A DNA stretch of 64,000 nucleotides from Stenotrophomonas sp. HITSZ_GD (GTDB taxonomy: Bacteria > Pseudomonadota > Gammaproteobacteria > Xanthomonadales > Xanthomonadaceae), in NCBI RefSeq assembly GCF_029543105.1, contig NZ_JARQXB010000001.1, positions 186,001 through 250,000 of the forward strand. Reading direction: 5' to 3'. Under the pieces are notes generated by a model. It ran no database searches and was not told the DNA's origin. It saw only the letters and a list, made by a program, of their open reading frames with translations. This document shows positions 52,239-60,808 of the stretch, piece after piece. How positions within the stretch are numbered: the stretch's first letter is position 1; the number at the start of each line of letters is the position of its first letter. The translations under genes and the position numbers were made by a program.

Positions 52239-53798
52239 TCAGTCCAGTGCGCGGTAGCGGAAGTCGATCAGCCGCACCGCGCCGTCGCCGGCGGCATACA
52301 GCGCCGGCTTGAGCGCGAGGAACTTGCCGGCCACGTTGTGGTGATAGCCGGACACCTCCATCTGCACGGGATACTTGGTCCACGTCTTGCCATCGCGGCT
52401 GGTGTGGAAAGTCACGATGTGGCGATCGTTACGCACCCGGATCCACAGCTCGCCGCCGGGCCCTGCCGCCAGCTGCCTCGGACGTTCCTCGCCATAGCGA
52501 TGCATGATGAAGTCCTGGCCGTTGCTGCCCACGCCCGCGTAGAGGCGGTCGCTGTAGAACAGCAACGCCCCGCCGATGGCGCCGGGCGCGATGTGCATGC
52601 GCACCTGGAATTCGTAAGCCGGGTCAGTGGCGATCGCGGTCAGGGGCGAGCTGTCGCGCGGTGCCTGGCCCTTGCCGCGCAGGGTCATGCCGTTGGGGCC
52701 GAACGTCAGGCGCCGGTATTCGTCCGGGCCGGGATCGTAGAACGACCACTGCGGGCCCAGCTGCTCGCCGTTGAAGGTGTCCGAAAGCGGCAGGCCATGC
52801 GGCAGCGCCTGTCCGCTGGGCTTGCGCAGCGGCTGGCCGAGGTCGCCGCCCTTGGCGACGAACCAGCCCTCCGGCGTCCATTCGATGGGCTCCAGCAGCG
52901 CCTGCCGGCCCAGCGTCCAGAAGCCGTTCTCGTAGCCGTGGTAGATCATCCACCAGCGGCCGTCGGTGCCCTCCACCAGCGTGGCGTGGCCGCGCGACCA
53001 CCACGGTTCGCTCGCCGAGCGGGTGCGGGTGATCGGGTTGTTCGGCGCGTTCTCCCAGGGCCCGTGGATCGAGCGCGAGCGCGCAGTGATCACCATGTGG
53101 CCGGTCGGCGGGCCGGCGGTGCCGCCCACCGCGGTGGTCATGTAGTACCAGCCGCCGTGCCGGGTGATCTTCGGCCCTTCCTGCGCATAGGCCTCCACGT
53201 CCCAGCTTTCCGGGTATTTCCAGCCGTCGTACACGTGGCGCGGCGTGCCGACCACCTTCAGGCCGTCCTCGGAGAGCTGTACGTAGTCGCCGCCGCTGAG
53301 GAACAGATAGCGCTTGCCGTCCTCGCCGACCGCGTGGCCCGGGTCGATGTACTTGCCCAGGCCCAGGTCCACCGGCTCGCTCCACGGGCCACGGATGTCG
53401 TCGGCCCACACCACGAAGTTGCTGCGCGTGCCGTTGTCCCCGCGCCGCGCCGGGAAATAGATGTAGTAGCGGCCGCCATGCTTGACCAGGTCCGGCGCCC
53501 AGATCGCGCCGACCTGCGTGGTGATCGCATGGCCCAGGGGCTGCCAGTTCACCAGGTCGCGCGAATGCCAGAGTGGCAGGCCGGGATAGGCATCGAACGA
53601 GGACAGCGTGAGGTAGTAATCCTCCCCATCCTTGAGCACGGAGGGGTCGGGATGATCCCCCGCCAGCACGGGGTTGAGGTAGGTGCCGTCGCCGAGATCG
53701 GCGATGCGCTGATGTTCGATCCCGCGCCGCCACTCCGCCGCCTGCGCATTGCCGCACAGCAGCGCCACGATCCACAGCCACGCCAAGCCCTTGCGCAT
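52239..53798 (-). CDS. GH43-family glycosidase, Sec-exported paralogue
   Basis: 519 residues from the ATG at 53798; the open frame continues upstream as a shadow of the TRAP gene. Signal peptide MRKGLAWLWIVALLCGNAQA. Catalytic Asp in HPDPS, Asp in WAPDLVK, and acid Glu in EGPKITRHGGWYY. C-terminal concanavalin-like module. It is clearly paralogous to the gene at 36040 along the whole length, with a Sec instead of Tat signal. Placement between the LacI and TRAP genes implies a pectin side-chain function, such as arabinofuranosidase or galactosidase; the exact bond is unknown. Confidence 0.9.
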   Translation of the reverse strand: MRKGLAWLWIVALLCGNAQAAEWRRGIEHQRIADLGDGTYLNPVLAGDHPDPSVLKDGEDYYLTLSSFDAYPGLPLWHSRDLVNWQPLGHAITTQVGAIWAPDLVKHGGRYYIYFPARRGDNGTRSNFVVWADDIRGPWSEPVDLGLGKYIDPGHAVGEDGKRYLFLSGGDYVQLSEDGLKVVGTPRHVYDGWKYPESWDVEAYAQEGPKITRHGGWYYMTTAVGGTAGPPTGHMVITARSRSIHGPWENAPNNPITRTRSASEPWWSRGHATLVEGTDGRWWMIYHGYENGFWTLGRQALLEPIEWTPEGWFVAKGGDLGQPLRKPSGQALPHGLPLSDTFNGEQLGPQWSFYDPGPDEYRRLTFGPNGMTLRGKGQAPRDSSPLTAIATDPAYEFQVRMHIAPGAIGGALLFYSDRLYAGVGSNGQDFIMHRYGEERPRQLAAGPGGELWIRVRNDRHIVTFHTSRDGKTWTKYPVQMEVSGYHHNVAGKFLALKPALYAAGDGAVRLIDFRYRALD

Positions 53799-53848
53799 CC
53801 CGATGCTCTCCCGTGTCGTGCCTTGCAACCTGACGTGCTCGAAACGGC

Positions 53849-55135
53849 TCAGCTCGCCCGCAACATTGCCGGCAACCACAGCGACACCTGCGGGAAGAAC
53901 GCCACGATCAGCAGCACGCCCAGCGCCGACAGCCAGAACGGCCAGATGGTGCGCATGCTGTCGGTGATGCTGATCTTGCCGATGGCCGTGCCGATGAAGA
54001 GCACCGAGCCTACCGGCGGGGTCACCAGCCCGATGCCGCCGGCCAGCACCATCACCAGCGCGAAGTGGATCGGGTCCACGCCGTAGGCCTTCACCACGGG
54101 CAGGAAGATCGGCGTGCAGATGAGGATCTTCGGTGCCAGGTCCATGAACATGCCCAGCACCAGGAGGATCACCACGATCATCAGCAGCACGGTGCGCTGG
54201 CTGTCGGCGAAGGACTGCAGGAAGTTCACCGCCGCGGTGGGCACCTGCAGGTAGGCCAGCAGCCAGCCGAAGACCGCCGCGGTGGCGATCACGAACAGGA
54301 TCACGCCGGTGGTGCGCGCGGCATGGGTGACCGCGGCGAAGAACTCGCCCCACTTGAGCTGCCGGTACAGCAGCGCGGTGACCAGCAGCGCATAGACCAC
54401 GGCGATCGCCGCGCTCTCCACCGCGGTGAAGATGCCCGCGCGAATGCCGACGAAGATCAGCAGCACCAGGCCCAGGCCGGGCAGCGCGCCGACCAGGCGC
54501 AGCAGCACGGCGCGCCAGCCGGGGAACGGCTCGGTGCCGTAGCCGCGGTGGCGGGCCACCAGATAACCGGTGACCATCATCGCCACGGTCATCAGCAACG
54601 CGGGCACGATGCCGGCGGCGAACAGGTCCGCGATCGAGATGCCGCCACCGGCCGCGGCCGAGAACAGGATCAGGTTGTGCGAAGGCGGCACGAGCAGCGC
54701 CACCAGGGCGGCGGTGATGCTCACGTTGACCGCGTAGTCGCGGTCGTAGCCGCGCTGAACCATCTGCGGAATCATCGTGCCGCCCACCGCCGAGACGTCG
54801 GCGATCGCCGAGCCGGACACGCCGCCGAAGAACAGCGAGGACAGCACACTCACTTGCCCCAGGCCGCCGCGCAGGCGGCCGACGAGCGAGGCCGCCAGCG
54901 CGATCAAGCGCTCGGAAATGCCCCCGCGCAGCATCAGTTCGCCGGCGAAGATGAACAGCGGAATGGCAATCAGCGATGCCGAGCCGGAGCCGGCGGAAAT
55001 CTGCTGCACCAGCACCACGCTGGGCAGGTCGAGGTAGAACAGGGTCGCCAGCGCGGCCACGCCCAACGCATAGGCAACCGGCACGCCGATGGCCATCAAC
55101 AGCACGAACAGGCCCAGCAGGATCGTGATGGCCAT
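53849..55135 (-). CDS. TRAP transporter large permease (DctM family)
   Basis: 428 residues, about 12 transmembrane helices, with the DctM pattern (FVLLMAIGVPVAYALGVAALATLFYL, then FAGELMLRGGISERLIALAASLVG, then VSGSAIADVSAVGGTMIPQM). It is the Na+-dependent channel subunit of a tripartite TRAP importer. It follows the small permease by 3 bp and ends 50 bp before the GH43 gene. The substrate is likely a uronate or its oligomer, from context. Confidence 0.94.
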   Translation of the reverse strand: MAITILLGLFVLLMAIGVPVAYALGVAALATLFYLDLPSVVLVQQISAGSGSASLIAIPLFIFAGELMLRGGISERLIALAASLVGRLRGGLGQVSVLSSLFFGGVSGSAIADVSAVGGTMIPQMVQRGYDRDYAVNVSITAALVALLVPPSHNLILFSAAAGGGISIADLFAAGIVPALLMTVAMMVTGYLVARHRGYGTEPFPGWRAVLLRLVGALPGLGLVLLIFVGIRAGIFTAVESAAIAVVYALLVTALLYRQLKWGEFFAAVTHAARTTGVILFVIATAAVFGWLLAYLQVPTAAVNFLQSFADSQRTVLLMIVVILLVLGMFMDLAPKILICTPIFLPVVKAYGVDPIHFALVMVLAGGIGLVTPPVGSVLFIGTAIGKISITDSMRTIWPFWLSALGVLLIVAFFPQVSLWLPAMLRAS

Positions 55136-55138
55136 GGC

Positions 55139-55657
55139 TCAGTACTCCCCTTCGATTTGCAGCGGATGCAACGCGCGCCACACGCGGTACAGCGCGAACA
55201 CCACCATCAGCGCACCGCCGATGGCCAATGGCAGATAGTTGATGCTCTGCGGCATCGAGGCGCCGGCGATCTTGATGTCCAACCCGTCGAGCAGCAGCAC
55301 GCTGCTCCACCACGCCAGCACCGCACCGATCGCCGCCATCACCGCCGCGCGCAGCGCTTCCAGCGCGCGGCGGCCGGCGTCGGGAAAGCGCTCGGCAAGC
55401 AGGAAGAAGCCGAAGTGACGGTTGGTATGCACACCGGCGGCCGCGCCCAGGCTCATCGCCGTGCTCAGCAGCAGCAGCGTGACCGGCTCGGTCCAGCTGG
55501 GCGAATCGTTGAGCACGTAGCGGGTGAACACCTGCCAGCCCTGCACGACCACCAGCCCGAGCAACGCGCCGGCGGCGGTCCAGATGGCCACGTCGGCCAG
55601 GCGATCCAGCGCGCGTTGCACCGGCGGAAGACTGCGGGAATAGGTACTGTCGGTCAT
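55139..55657 (-). CDS. TRAP transporter small permease (DctQ family)
   Basis: 172 residues from the ATG at 55657; four transmembrane helices with the DctQ pattern (VVVQGWQVFTRYVLNDSPSWTEPVTLLLLSTAMSLGAAAGV). It lies between the solute-binding and large-permease genes, in canonical order P-Q-M. Start spacing is 8 bp after the binding protein stop. Confidence 0.92.
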   Translation of the reverse strand: MTDSTYSRSLPPVQRALDRLADVAIWTAAGALLGLVVVQGWQVFTRYVLNDSPSWTEPVTLLLLSTAMSLGAAAGVHTNRHFGFFLLAERFPDAGRRALEALRAAVMAAIGAVLAWWSSVLLLDGLDIKIAGASMPQSINYLPLAIGGALMVVFALYRVWRALHPLQIEGEY

Positions 55658-55665
55658 CGCCTGCC

Positions 55666-56664
55666 TCACGCCATTGCGCGGATGCGTTTGACCAGCGCCT
55701 CGATGTCCGGGCGCCGGTGGTATTCGGCCAGCAGCGGGGCGGCCGCCTGCCGGAACGCGGGCATGTCCACCTCGTTGAAGCGGATGCCGTGCGCGGCCAC
55801 GTCCCGCCGGGCGGTGGCTTCGCTGGTGTCCCACAGCTGGCGCATGACCGGCACCGATTCGCGGGCAAGGCGCACCAGGCGCTCGCGGTCCGCCGGCGCC
55901 AAGGCCTCGAAGCTCGCGCGCGACATCACCAGGATGTCCGGCGCATAGGAGTGGTCGCTCTGCGACCAGTACCGCGCCGCCTCGAAATGGCGGCTGGACT
56001 GGAAGCTGCGCATGTTGTTCTCCGCGCCGTCGATCATGTGCGTCTCCATCGCCGAGAACGTCTCGCCCAGTGACATCGGCGTGGGGTTGGCGCCGAGCAG
56101 GCGCATCAGCTGGATGAAGATGTCCGAGTTGGCCACGCGCAGCTTCAGGCCATGCAGGTCGCGCGGCGAGACGATCGGATGCTTGGTGTTGTAGAAGCAG
56201 CGCGCGCCGGAATCGTAGATCGCCAGCCCCACCAGCCCCCGCGCCTCGAACCCGCGCAGCACGGCCTCGCCCACGTCGCCATCCAGCGCGCGGCGCAGGT
56301 GCGCGACCGAGTCGAAGGTATACGGCAGGCACAGCGCCTGGGTCAGGGGGAAGGCGTTGTTGAGCGCGCCGGAATACACGCGGGTGATGTCGATGGCGCC
56401 GAAGCGGGCCATGTCGATCGCCTCCGCCTCGCGGCCCAGTTGGCCGGAGTGGTACAGGCGCAGCTTGAGGCGCCCGGCGGTCTCGCGTTCGAGCTGCTGG
56501 CCGATCCAGCGCACCGCTTCCACGGTCGGGTAGTCCGATACGTGGACATCGGTGGCGGTGAGCAACTGCCCGCCGGGCACCTGCGTGATCGCCCGTGCCG
56601 CACCCAGCGGCGCGGCCAGCGCGGCGCCGAGGCTGGCGCCAATGAAACCTCTACGTGTGATCAT
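55666..56664 (-). CDS. TRAP transporter solute-binding protein (DctP family)
   Basis: 332 residues with a twin-arginine-like or Sec leader (MITRRGFIGASLGAALAAPLGAARA). Binding-protein marks: QLLTATDVHVSDYPTVEAVRWIGQQLERE, GQLGREAEAIDMARFGAIDIT, LHGLKLRVANSDIFIQLMRLLGANPTPMSLGETFSAMETHMIDGAENN. The conserved Arg in LKLRVANS contacts a carboxylate, fitting an uronic-acid ligand. The family binds acids such as galacturonate; the ligand is inferred from the locus. Confidence 0.94.
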   Translation of the reverse strand: MITRRGFIGASLGAALAAPLGAARAITQVPGGQLLTATDVHVSDYPTVEAVRWIGQQLERETAGRLKLRLYHSGQLGREAEAIDMARFGAIDITRVYSGALNNAFPLTQALCLPYTFDSVAHLRRALDGDVGEAVLRGFEARGLVGLAIYDSGARCFYNTKHPIVSPRDLHGLKLRVANSDIFIQLMRLLGANPTPMSLGETFSAMETHMIDGAENNMRSFQSSRHFEAARYWSQSDHSYAPDILVMSRASFEALAPADRERLVRLARESVPVMRQLWDTSEATARRDVAAHGIRFNEVDMPAFRQAAAPLLAEYHRRPDIEALVKRIRAMA

Positions 56665-56704
56665 CCGCGCCCTCCCGCGCTCAGTTCACTGGGGTGGGTG
56701 CACG

Positions 56705-57520
56705 TTAACCGGCGGCGATGGCCCTGCAGCGGATCTCGCCGATGCCTTCGAAACGCACGGTGGCCTGCTGGCCCACCGCGATGTCATGGATGCCGGTGGC
56801 GTTGCCGGTGGCGATCAGGTCGCCGCGCTTGAGCGGCCGGCCACGCCGCGCCGAGCGGCCCAGCGCGAACGCATAGGCGGCCCGCAGCCCGCCCGGCAGC
56901 AGGGTCGCGCCGCCGAGGCCGACGCGCTGCCCTTCGATCAGCGTCTCGGCCTTGAGTTCGGCTTCCGCGCGCGCCTGCCAATCGGTGACTTCCGGGCCCA
57001 GGATCAGCCCGTTGTTGTTGCCGAAATCGGAAATGACCACGCGCGGGCCGAGCTGGTTGATCGTGGCCAGCGGGCTGCTGGCGATCTCCACGCCGATGAA
57101 CAGGCGCGCCGGCAGCGCGGCGGCCTCCTCGGGCGTCCACGCCAGCTTGTCTTCCGGCGCGTCCTGCTCCAGGCGCAGCACGTATTCGGCCTCGACCGCG
57201 CCGAAGCCGCCGGCATAGATCGGGAACTCGTTGATGCTACCGGTGGCATTCCAGAGTGCGCGGGACCAGATCGGGCCGAGCAGGCGGTCGTCGCCGGAGG
57301 CGTCACGACGCTCGGCGGCGATGTAGCCGACCTTCCAGCCGACGATGCGGTCCGGCCACTGGGCGATCGCCAGGTCTTGCACGGCATAGGCCGTCACCAG
57401 GTCCGGCGGGATCTCGCCGGGGAACGCCGGCAACGAACGGCCGTGCTGGCGGGCCTCCACGAAGGACTGGGCGATGGCGGACAGCGCCTGCGCGTCCTGC
57501 TGGCCGGCTTGTGGGCTCAA
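56705..57520 (-). CDS. FAH-family protein (2-keto-4-pentenoate hydratase-like)
   Basis: 271 residues from a TTG at 57520. The Shine-Dalgarno GGAGGT lies 5 nt upstream of this TTG, which decides it over an in-frame GTG at 57550. FAH-fold hydratase marks: IVGWKVGYIAAERRD, VEAEYVLRLEQD, FIGVEIASSPL, VISDFGNNNGLILGPEVTDWQ and GDLIATGNATGIHDIAVGQ. It probably acts on a 2-keto acid in the uronate pathway, such as 2-keto-3-deoxy acids or their lactones, but the substrate is not fixed. It is divergent from the esterase genes, with a shared operator between. Confidence 0.85.
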   Translation of the reverse strand: MSPQAGQQDAQALSAIAQSFVEARQHGRSLPAFPGEIPPDLVTAYAVQDLAIAQWPDRIVGWKVGYIAAERRDASGDDRLLGPIWSRALWNATGSINEFPIYAGGFGAVEAEYVLRLEQDAPEDKLAWTPEEAAALPARLFIGVEIASSPLATINQLGPRVVISDFGNNNGLILGPEVTDWQARAEAELKAETLIEGQRVGLGGATLLPGGLRAAYAFALGRSARRGRPLKRGDLIATGNATGIHDIAVGQQATVRFEGIGEIRCRAIAAG

Positions 57521-57581
57521 GGGTGACCTCCGGTAGAAACGATGTTGCACTGCCCATCGACAGTGGCACGGAACGATGTAT

Positions 57582-57599
57582 ATGGTAAACCGGTGTCAT
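57582..57599. promoter_or_regulatory. Candidate pectin-regulon operator between divergent genes
   Basis: ATGGTAAACCGGTGTCAT shares ACCGGTGTCAT exactly with the kduI site, with ATGGTA on the other side. It sits 62 bp from the FAH TTG and 61 bp from the esterase ATG, almost centred, so it may control both. Confidence 0.5.
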
Positions 57600-57659
57600 G
57601 GGCAATGTGCAGTGCGGCATAACCGCGAGCCGTTGCCCTCCAAGCCTTGGGAGGGGCCG

Positions 57660-58688
57660 ATGCACCAGCGTGTTGTCGGGGCCGCGCGTCCGCCGCGCCC
57701 CTTGAATCCTTGGGGGGCCGCCGCCTGGCTGGTCCTGTCCGCGGCGGCACACGCCGCCCAACCGCCCGCCTGGCCCTCGCAGGAAACCCGCGCCGAGCAG
57801 CAGGCGCGCATCGCGCTCTGGCCCGGCGATGGCCTGGCCCCGGGCGACCGGCCGCTGGCCGACGCGCAGCGCGTTTTCGAACGCAGCCGCGATCCGGTCG
57901 TGCCCGACCGCTACGTCGATCGTGTCGGCCGGCCCTACCTGGTGGTGCAGCGGCCGGCCCATCCGAACGGCGCCGCCTTGCTGGTGATTCCCGGCGGCGG
58001 CTACGCGCGCATCGTGCTGGACAAGGAAGGCACCGCGCTGGCGCCGGCGTTCGCCGGGCGCGGCGGGATCACCTTGTTCGTGCTGCGCTACCGCTTGCCC
58101 GGCGAAGGCCATGCCGACGGCGCCGACGCCCCCCTGGCCGATGCGCAGCGCGCCCTGCGGGTAATCCGCGCCCAGGCCCGGCAATGGGGCCTCGATCCGC
58201 ACCGGATCGGGGTGATGGGGTTCTCCGCCGGTGGGCATCTCGCCGCCAGCCTCGCCACGCGGTACGGCGACGCGCTGCACGCCCCCGTCGATGCCATCGA
58301 CCGCGCATCGGCGCGGCCGGATTTCCAATTGCTGGTCTACCCGGTGATCGACATGGCCGGACCCGACGCCCATGCCGGCTCGCGGCGACAGCTGCTGGGC
58401 GACGCGCCAGCGCCTGAGCGCGCCATGGCCTATTCGCCCCAGCGGCACGTGGATGCGCGCACGCCGCCGGCCTTCCTGGTCCACGCGCAGGACGACGACG
58501 TCGTGCCGGTGCAGAACAGCTTGTCGATGTACGACGCGCTACGCGCGGCCGATGTTCCGGTGGAGATGCACCTGTTCCCGCGCGGCGGCCACGGCTTCGG
58601 TGTTCGCGGCACGAACGGACTGACCGCCGAGGCATGGCCGACGCTGGCCCTGGCATGGATCGACACGCAGCGCGAGGTGTCGCCATGA
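57660..58688 (+). CDS. Exported alpha/beta-hydrolase esterase (BD-FAE-like)
   Basis: 342 residues from the ATG at 57660, with GGGAGGGG upstream. Signal peptide GAAAWLVLSAAAHAA. Oxyanion IPGGGYARI, nucleophile GFSAGGH, acid in AQDDDVVPV and His in GGHGFG. Close to acetyl xylan or hemicellulose esterases of the BD-FAE type, so it may deacetylate pectin or release esterified sugars. Its stop overlaps the next gene's ATG (ATGA). Confidence 0.88.
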   Translation: MHQRVVGAARPPRPLNPWGAAAWLVLSAAAHAAQPPAWPSQETRAEQQARIALWPGDGLAPGDRPLADAQRVFERSRDPVVPDRYVDRVGRPYLVVQRPAHPNGAALLVIPGGGYARIVLDKEGTALAPAFAGRGGITLFVLRYRLPGEGHADGADAPLADAQRALRVIRAQARQWGLDPHRIGVMGFSAGGHLAASLATRYGDALHAPVDAIDRASARPDFQLLVYPVIDMAGPDAHAGSRRQLLGDAPAPERAMAYSPQRHVDARTPPAFLVHAQDDDVVPVQNSLSMYDALRAADVPVEMHLFPRGGHGFGVRGTNGLTAEAWPTLALAWIDTQREVSP

Positions 58689-60280
58689 GCGCCCGCGACC
58701 CAGGCCGCCGCGATTTCCTGCGCCACGCGGCCGCCGGCGTGATCGCCAGTGCGTTGCCGGTATGGAGCGCTTCGGCTGGCGCCGCCGCCGCGCCGCTCGC
58801 GCAGGTGCGCGGCGGAAAGCTCCGCGGCTACCGCGACCACGGCGTGGCGGTGTTCAAAGGCATTCCCTACGGGGCGGACACCTCGGCCCATCGCTTCGCG
58901 CCACCGCGCATCGAGCCGCCCTGGCAGGGCGTGCGCGAGGCGCTCGCCTACGGGCCCGCCAGCCCACAGCCCAAGGCCGACGAAACGAGCGACGAGGATT
59001 GCCTGCGCCTCAACGTCTGGACCCCCGGCCTGCGCGACGGCGGCCGGCGGCCGATCCTGTTCTACATCCACGGTGGCGCCTACAACAATGGCTCGGGCAG
59101 CAGCCCGCTCTATGACGGAACCGCGCTGTGCCGTCGCGGCGACGTGGTGGTGGTGACGGTCAACCACCGGCTCAACGCCTTCGGCTATCTCTACCTGGCG
59201 CCCTTCGGCGGGCCCGAGTTCGCCGATTCGGGCAATGTCGGCCAGTTGGACCTGGTGCAGGCGCTGCAATGGGTGCGCGAGCACGCCGCGGAATTTGGCG
59301 GCGACGCGGGCAATGTCACGGTGTTCGGGCAATCCGGTGGCGGCGCGAAGATCGCCACGCTGATGGCGATGCCGGCCGCGCGCGGGCTGTTCCATCGCGC
59401 ATGGACGATGAGCGGGCAGCAGGTTACCGCGTGCGGGCCGCGCGCCGCGGCACAACGCGCGGCGCTGGTGCTGGATGCGCTCAAGCTCACCCCGGCGCAG
59501 GTGGACCGCCTGCGCACGCTGCCACCGGCCGAGCTGATCGCCGCCGCGCAGGTGCGCGACCCCTCGCGCGCGGAAGACACCGCGCTCTACCTTGGCCCGG
59601 TGCTCGACTCGCGCAGCCTGCCGCGCCACCCGTTCTGGCCGGATGCGCCGCCGCAGTCGGCGGACATCCCGATGGTGATCGGCAACACGCACGACGAGAC
59701 GCGCGCCTTCCTCGGCCACGACCCGCGCAACTTCTCCCTCACCTGGGACGAACTGCCCGCCCGCCTGGAGAAGCAGCAATACGTGGACCTCTCCCCACAG
59801 GTCGTGATGGCCGAGTACCGGCGGCTGTACCCGCACTACTCGCCCTCGGACGTCTTCTTCGCCGCCACCACCGCCGGCCGTTCCTGGCGCGGCGCGGTGG
59901 AGGAACTGGAAGCGCGCGCGCGCCAGCGGGCGCCGACCTGGGCCTACCAGCTCGACTGGGCCTCGCCGCTGCAACCGCAACTGGGCGCTTACCACACGCT
60001 GGATATCCCGCTGGTGTTCGACAACGTCCACCGCGCCGAAGCCCGTACCGGCCAAGGGGAGGATGCGAAGGCGATGGCGTCGCGGATGAGCGAGGCACTG
60101 ATCGCCTTCGCGCGCCACGGCGACCCGAACCACGCCCGCCTGCCGCGCTGGGAACGCTACGACCTCGACCGGCGCCAGACGCTGCGGTTCGACAGCACGC
60201 CGACGCTTGCCGACGATCCGCGCGGCGGCGAACGACGCCTGTTTGGGCAAGTTCCCTTCATCCAACGGGGCACTTTCTGA
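58685..60280 (+). CDS. Carboxylesterase type B, Tat-exported
   Basis: 531 residues from the ATG at 58685, overlapping the previous stop. Tat signal GRRDFLRHAAAGVIASALPVWSASAGA. Type-B carboxylesterase pattern: FKGIPYGA, SEDCLRLNVWTP-like EDCLRLNVWTP, oxyanion HGGAYNNGS, nucleophile GQSGGGAK, acid and His in later blocks (NTHDETRAF, then GAYHTLDIPLVF). It probably removes esters from plant polymer fragments in the periplasm. It is the second gene of the esterase pair. Confidence 0.88.
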   Translation: MSARDPGRRDFLRHAAAGVIASALPVWSASAGAAAAPLAQVRGGKLRGYRDHGVAVFKGIPYGADTSAHRFAPPRIEPPWQGVREALAYGPASPQPKADETSDEDCLRLNVWTPGLRDGGRRPILFYIHGGAYNNGSGSSPLYDGTALCRRGDVVVVTVNHRLNAFGYLYLAPFGGPEFADSGNVGQLDLVQALQWVREHAAEFGGDAGNVTVFGQSGGGAKIATLMAMPAARGLFHRAWTMSGQQVTACGPRAAAQRAALVLDALKLTPAQVDRLRTLPPAELIAAAQVRDPSRAEDTALYLGPVLDSRSLPRHPFWPDAPPQSADIPMVIGNTHDETRAFLGHDPRNFSLTWDELPARLEKQQYVDLSPQVVMAEYRRLYPHYSPSDVFFAATTAGRSWRGAVEELEARARQRAPTWAYQLDWASPLQPQLGAYHTLDIPLVFDNVHRAEARTGQGEDAKAMASRMSEALIAFARHGDPNHARLPRWERYDLDRRQTLRFDSTPTLADDPRGGERRLFGQVPFIQRGTF

Positions 60281-60287
60281 CGCCACG

Positions 60288-60314
60288 GCGCGGCGTGGCT
60301 CGCTTACGCCGCGC
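60288..60314 (+). terminator. Hairpin after the carboxylesterase gene
   Basis: GCGCGGCG, 11-nt loop, CGCCGCGC: perfect 8-bp arms 8 bp after the stop. The hypothetical gene downstream starts at 60362. Confidence 0.45.
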
Positions 60315-60361
60315 TGTTCCACCTTGCGAACATTCGCCCGCGGCAAGGAGACGGCAGGCAA

Positions 60362-60799
60362 ATGGAAGGCTACGCACCCACGTGTTACTGGTTTCGGGGC
60401 ACCCGGTTTCCGGTGTTGCCCGATGAGGCGCTGGACACCGGTCCGGGCATCTACGGCCGCGTGCTGGCGCACTGGTTGCGCGATGGCCTCGTCGCCGCCG
60501 GCCATCGGGGCGCCCGGCTGTATCCCGCGCCGTGGGGTTGGTGCATCGTGGTGGCGCGCAAGCCGTGCTGCCTGTGGGTGGGCTGTGGCGGCACGCTGAT
60601 GGACGAAGCGCAGACGCCGCCTGCGCGGGTGCGTGGGGATGCCGTGCTGTGGCACTGCCACGCCGCCTGCGAGCGGCCGCCGTGGTGGCGAATGGGTTGG
60701 CGCCGGCATGACGCCGACGCCGCCTTGCGCGAGCTGGACCTGCTGCTGCGTCGCTTGCTGATGGACGAACCGGAGATCCAGCTGGTTGATCCCCCCTGA
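60362..60799 (+). CDS. Conserved-looking hypothetical protein, Trp/Cys-rich
   Basis: 145 residues, with no signal peptide or membrane helix. AAGGAG lies 13 bp upstream of the ATG. It has many Trp and Cys (CYWFRG, WGWCIVVARKPCCLWVGCG, LWHCHAACERPPWW), spaced like a small metal-binding or ligand pocket, and an acidic C terminus. I do not recognise the family. Its stop lies 9 bp from the convergent LamG protein's end, so it is at the border of the pectin locus and may not belong to it. Confidence 0.6.
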   Translation: MEGYAPTCYWFRGTRFPVLPDEALDTGPGIYGRVLAHWLRDGLVAAGHRGARLYPAPWGWCIVVARKPCCLWVGCGGTLMDEAQTPPARVRGDAVLWHCHAACERPPWWRMGWRRHDADAALRELDLLLRRLLMDEPEIQLVDPP

Positions 60800-60808
60800 G
60801 CGTGCGCG

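Noticed and set aside
53799-55868. Upstream extension of the GH43 reading frame through the TRAP permease
   Set aside because: The extension lies over DctM/DctQ in another frame. The GH43 signal peptide begins at 53798.
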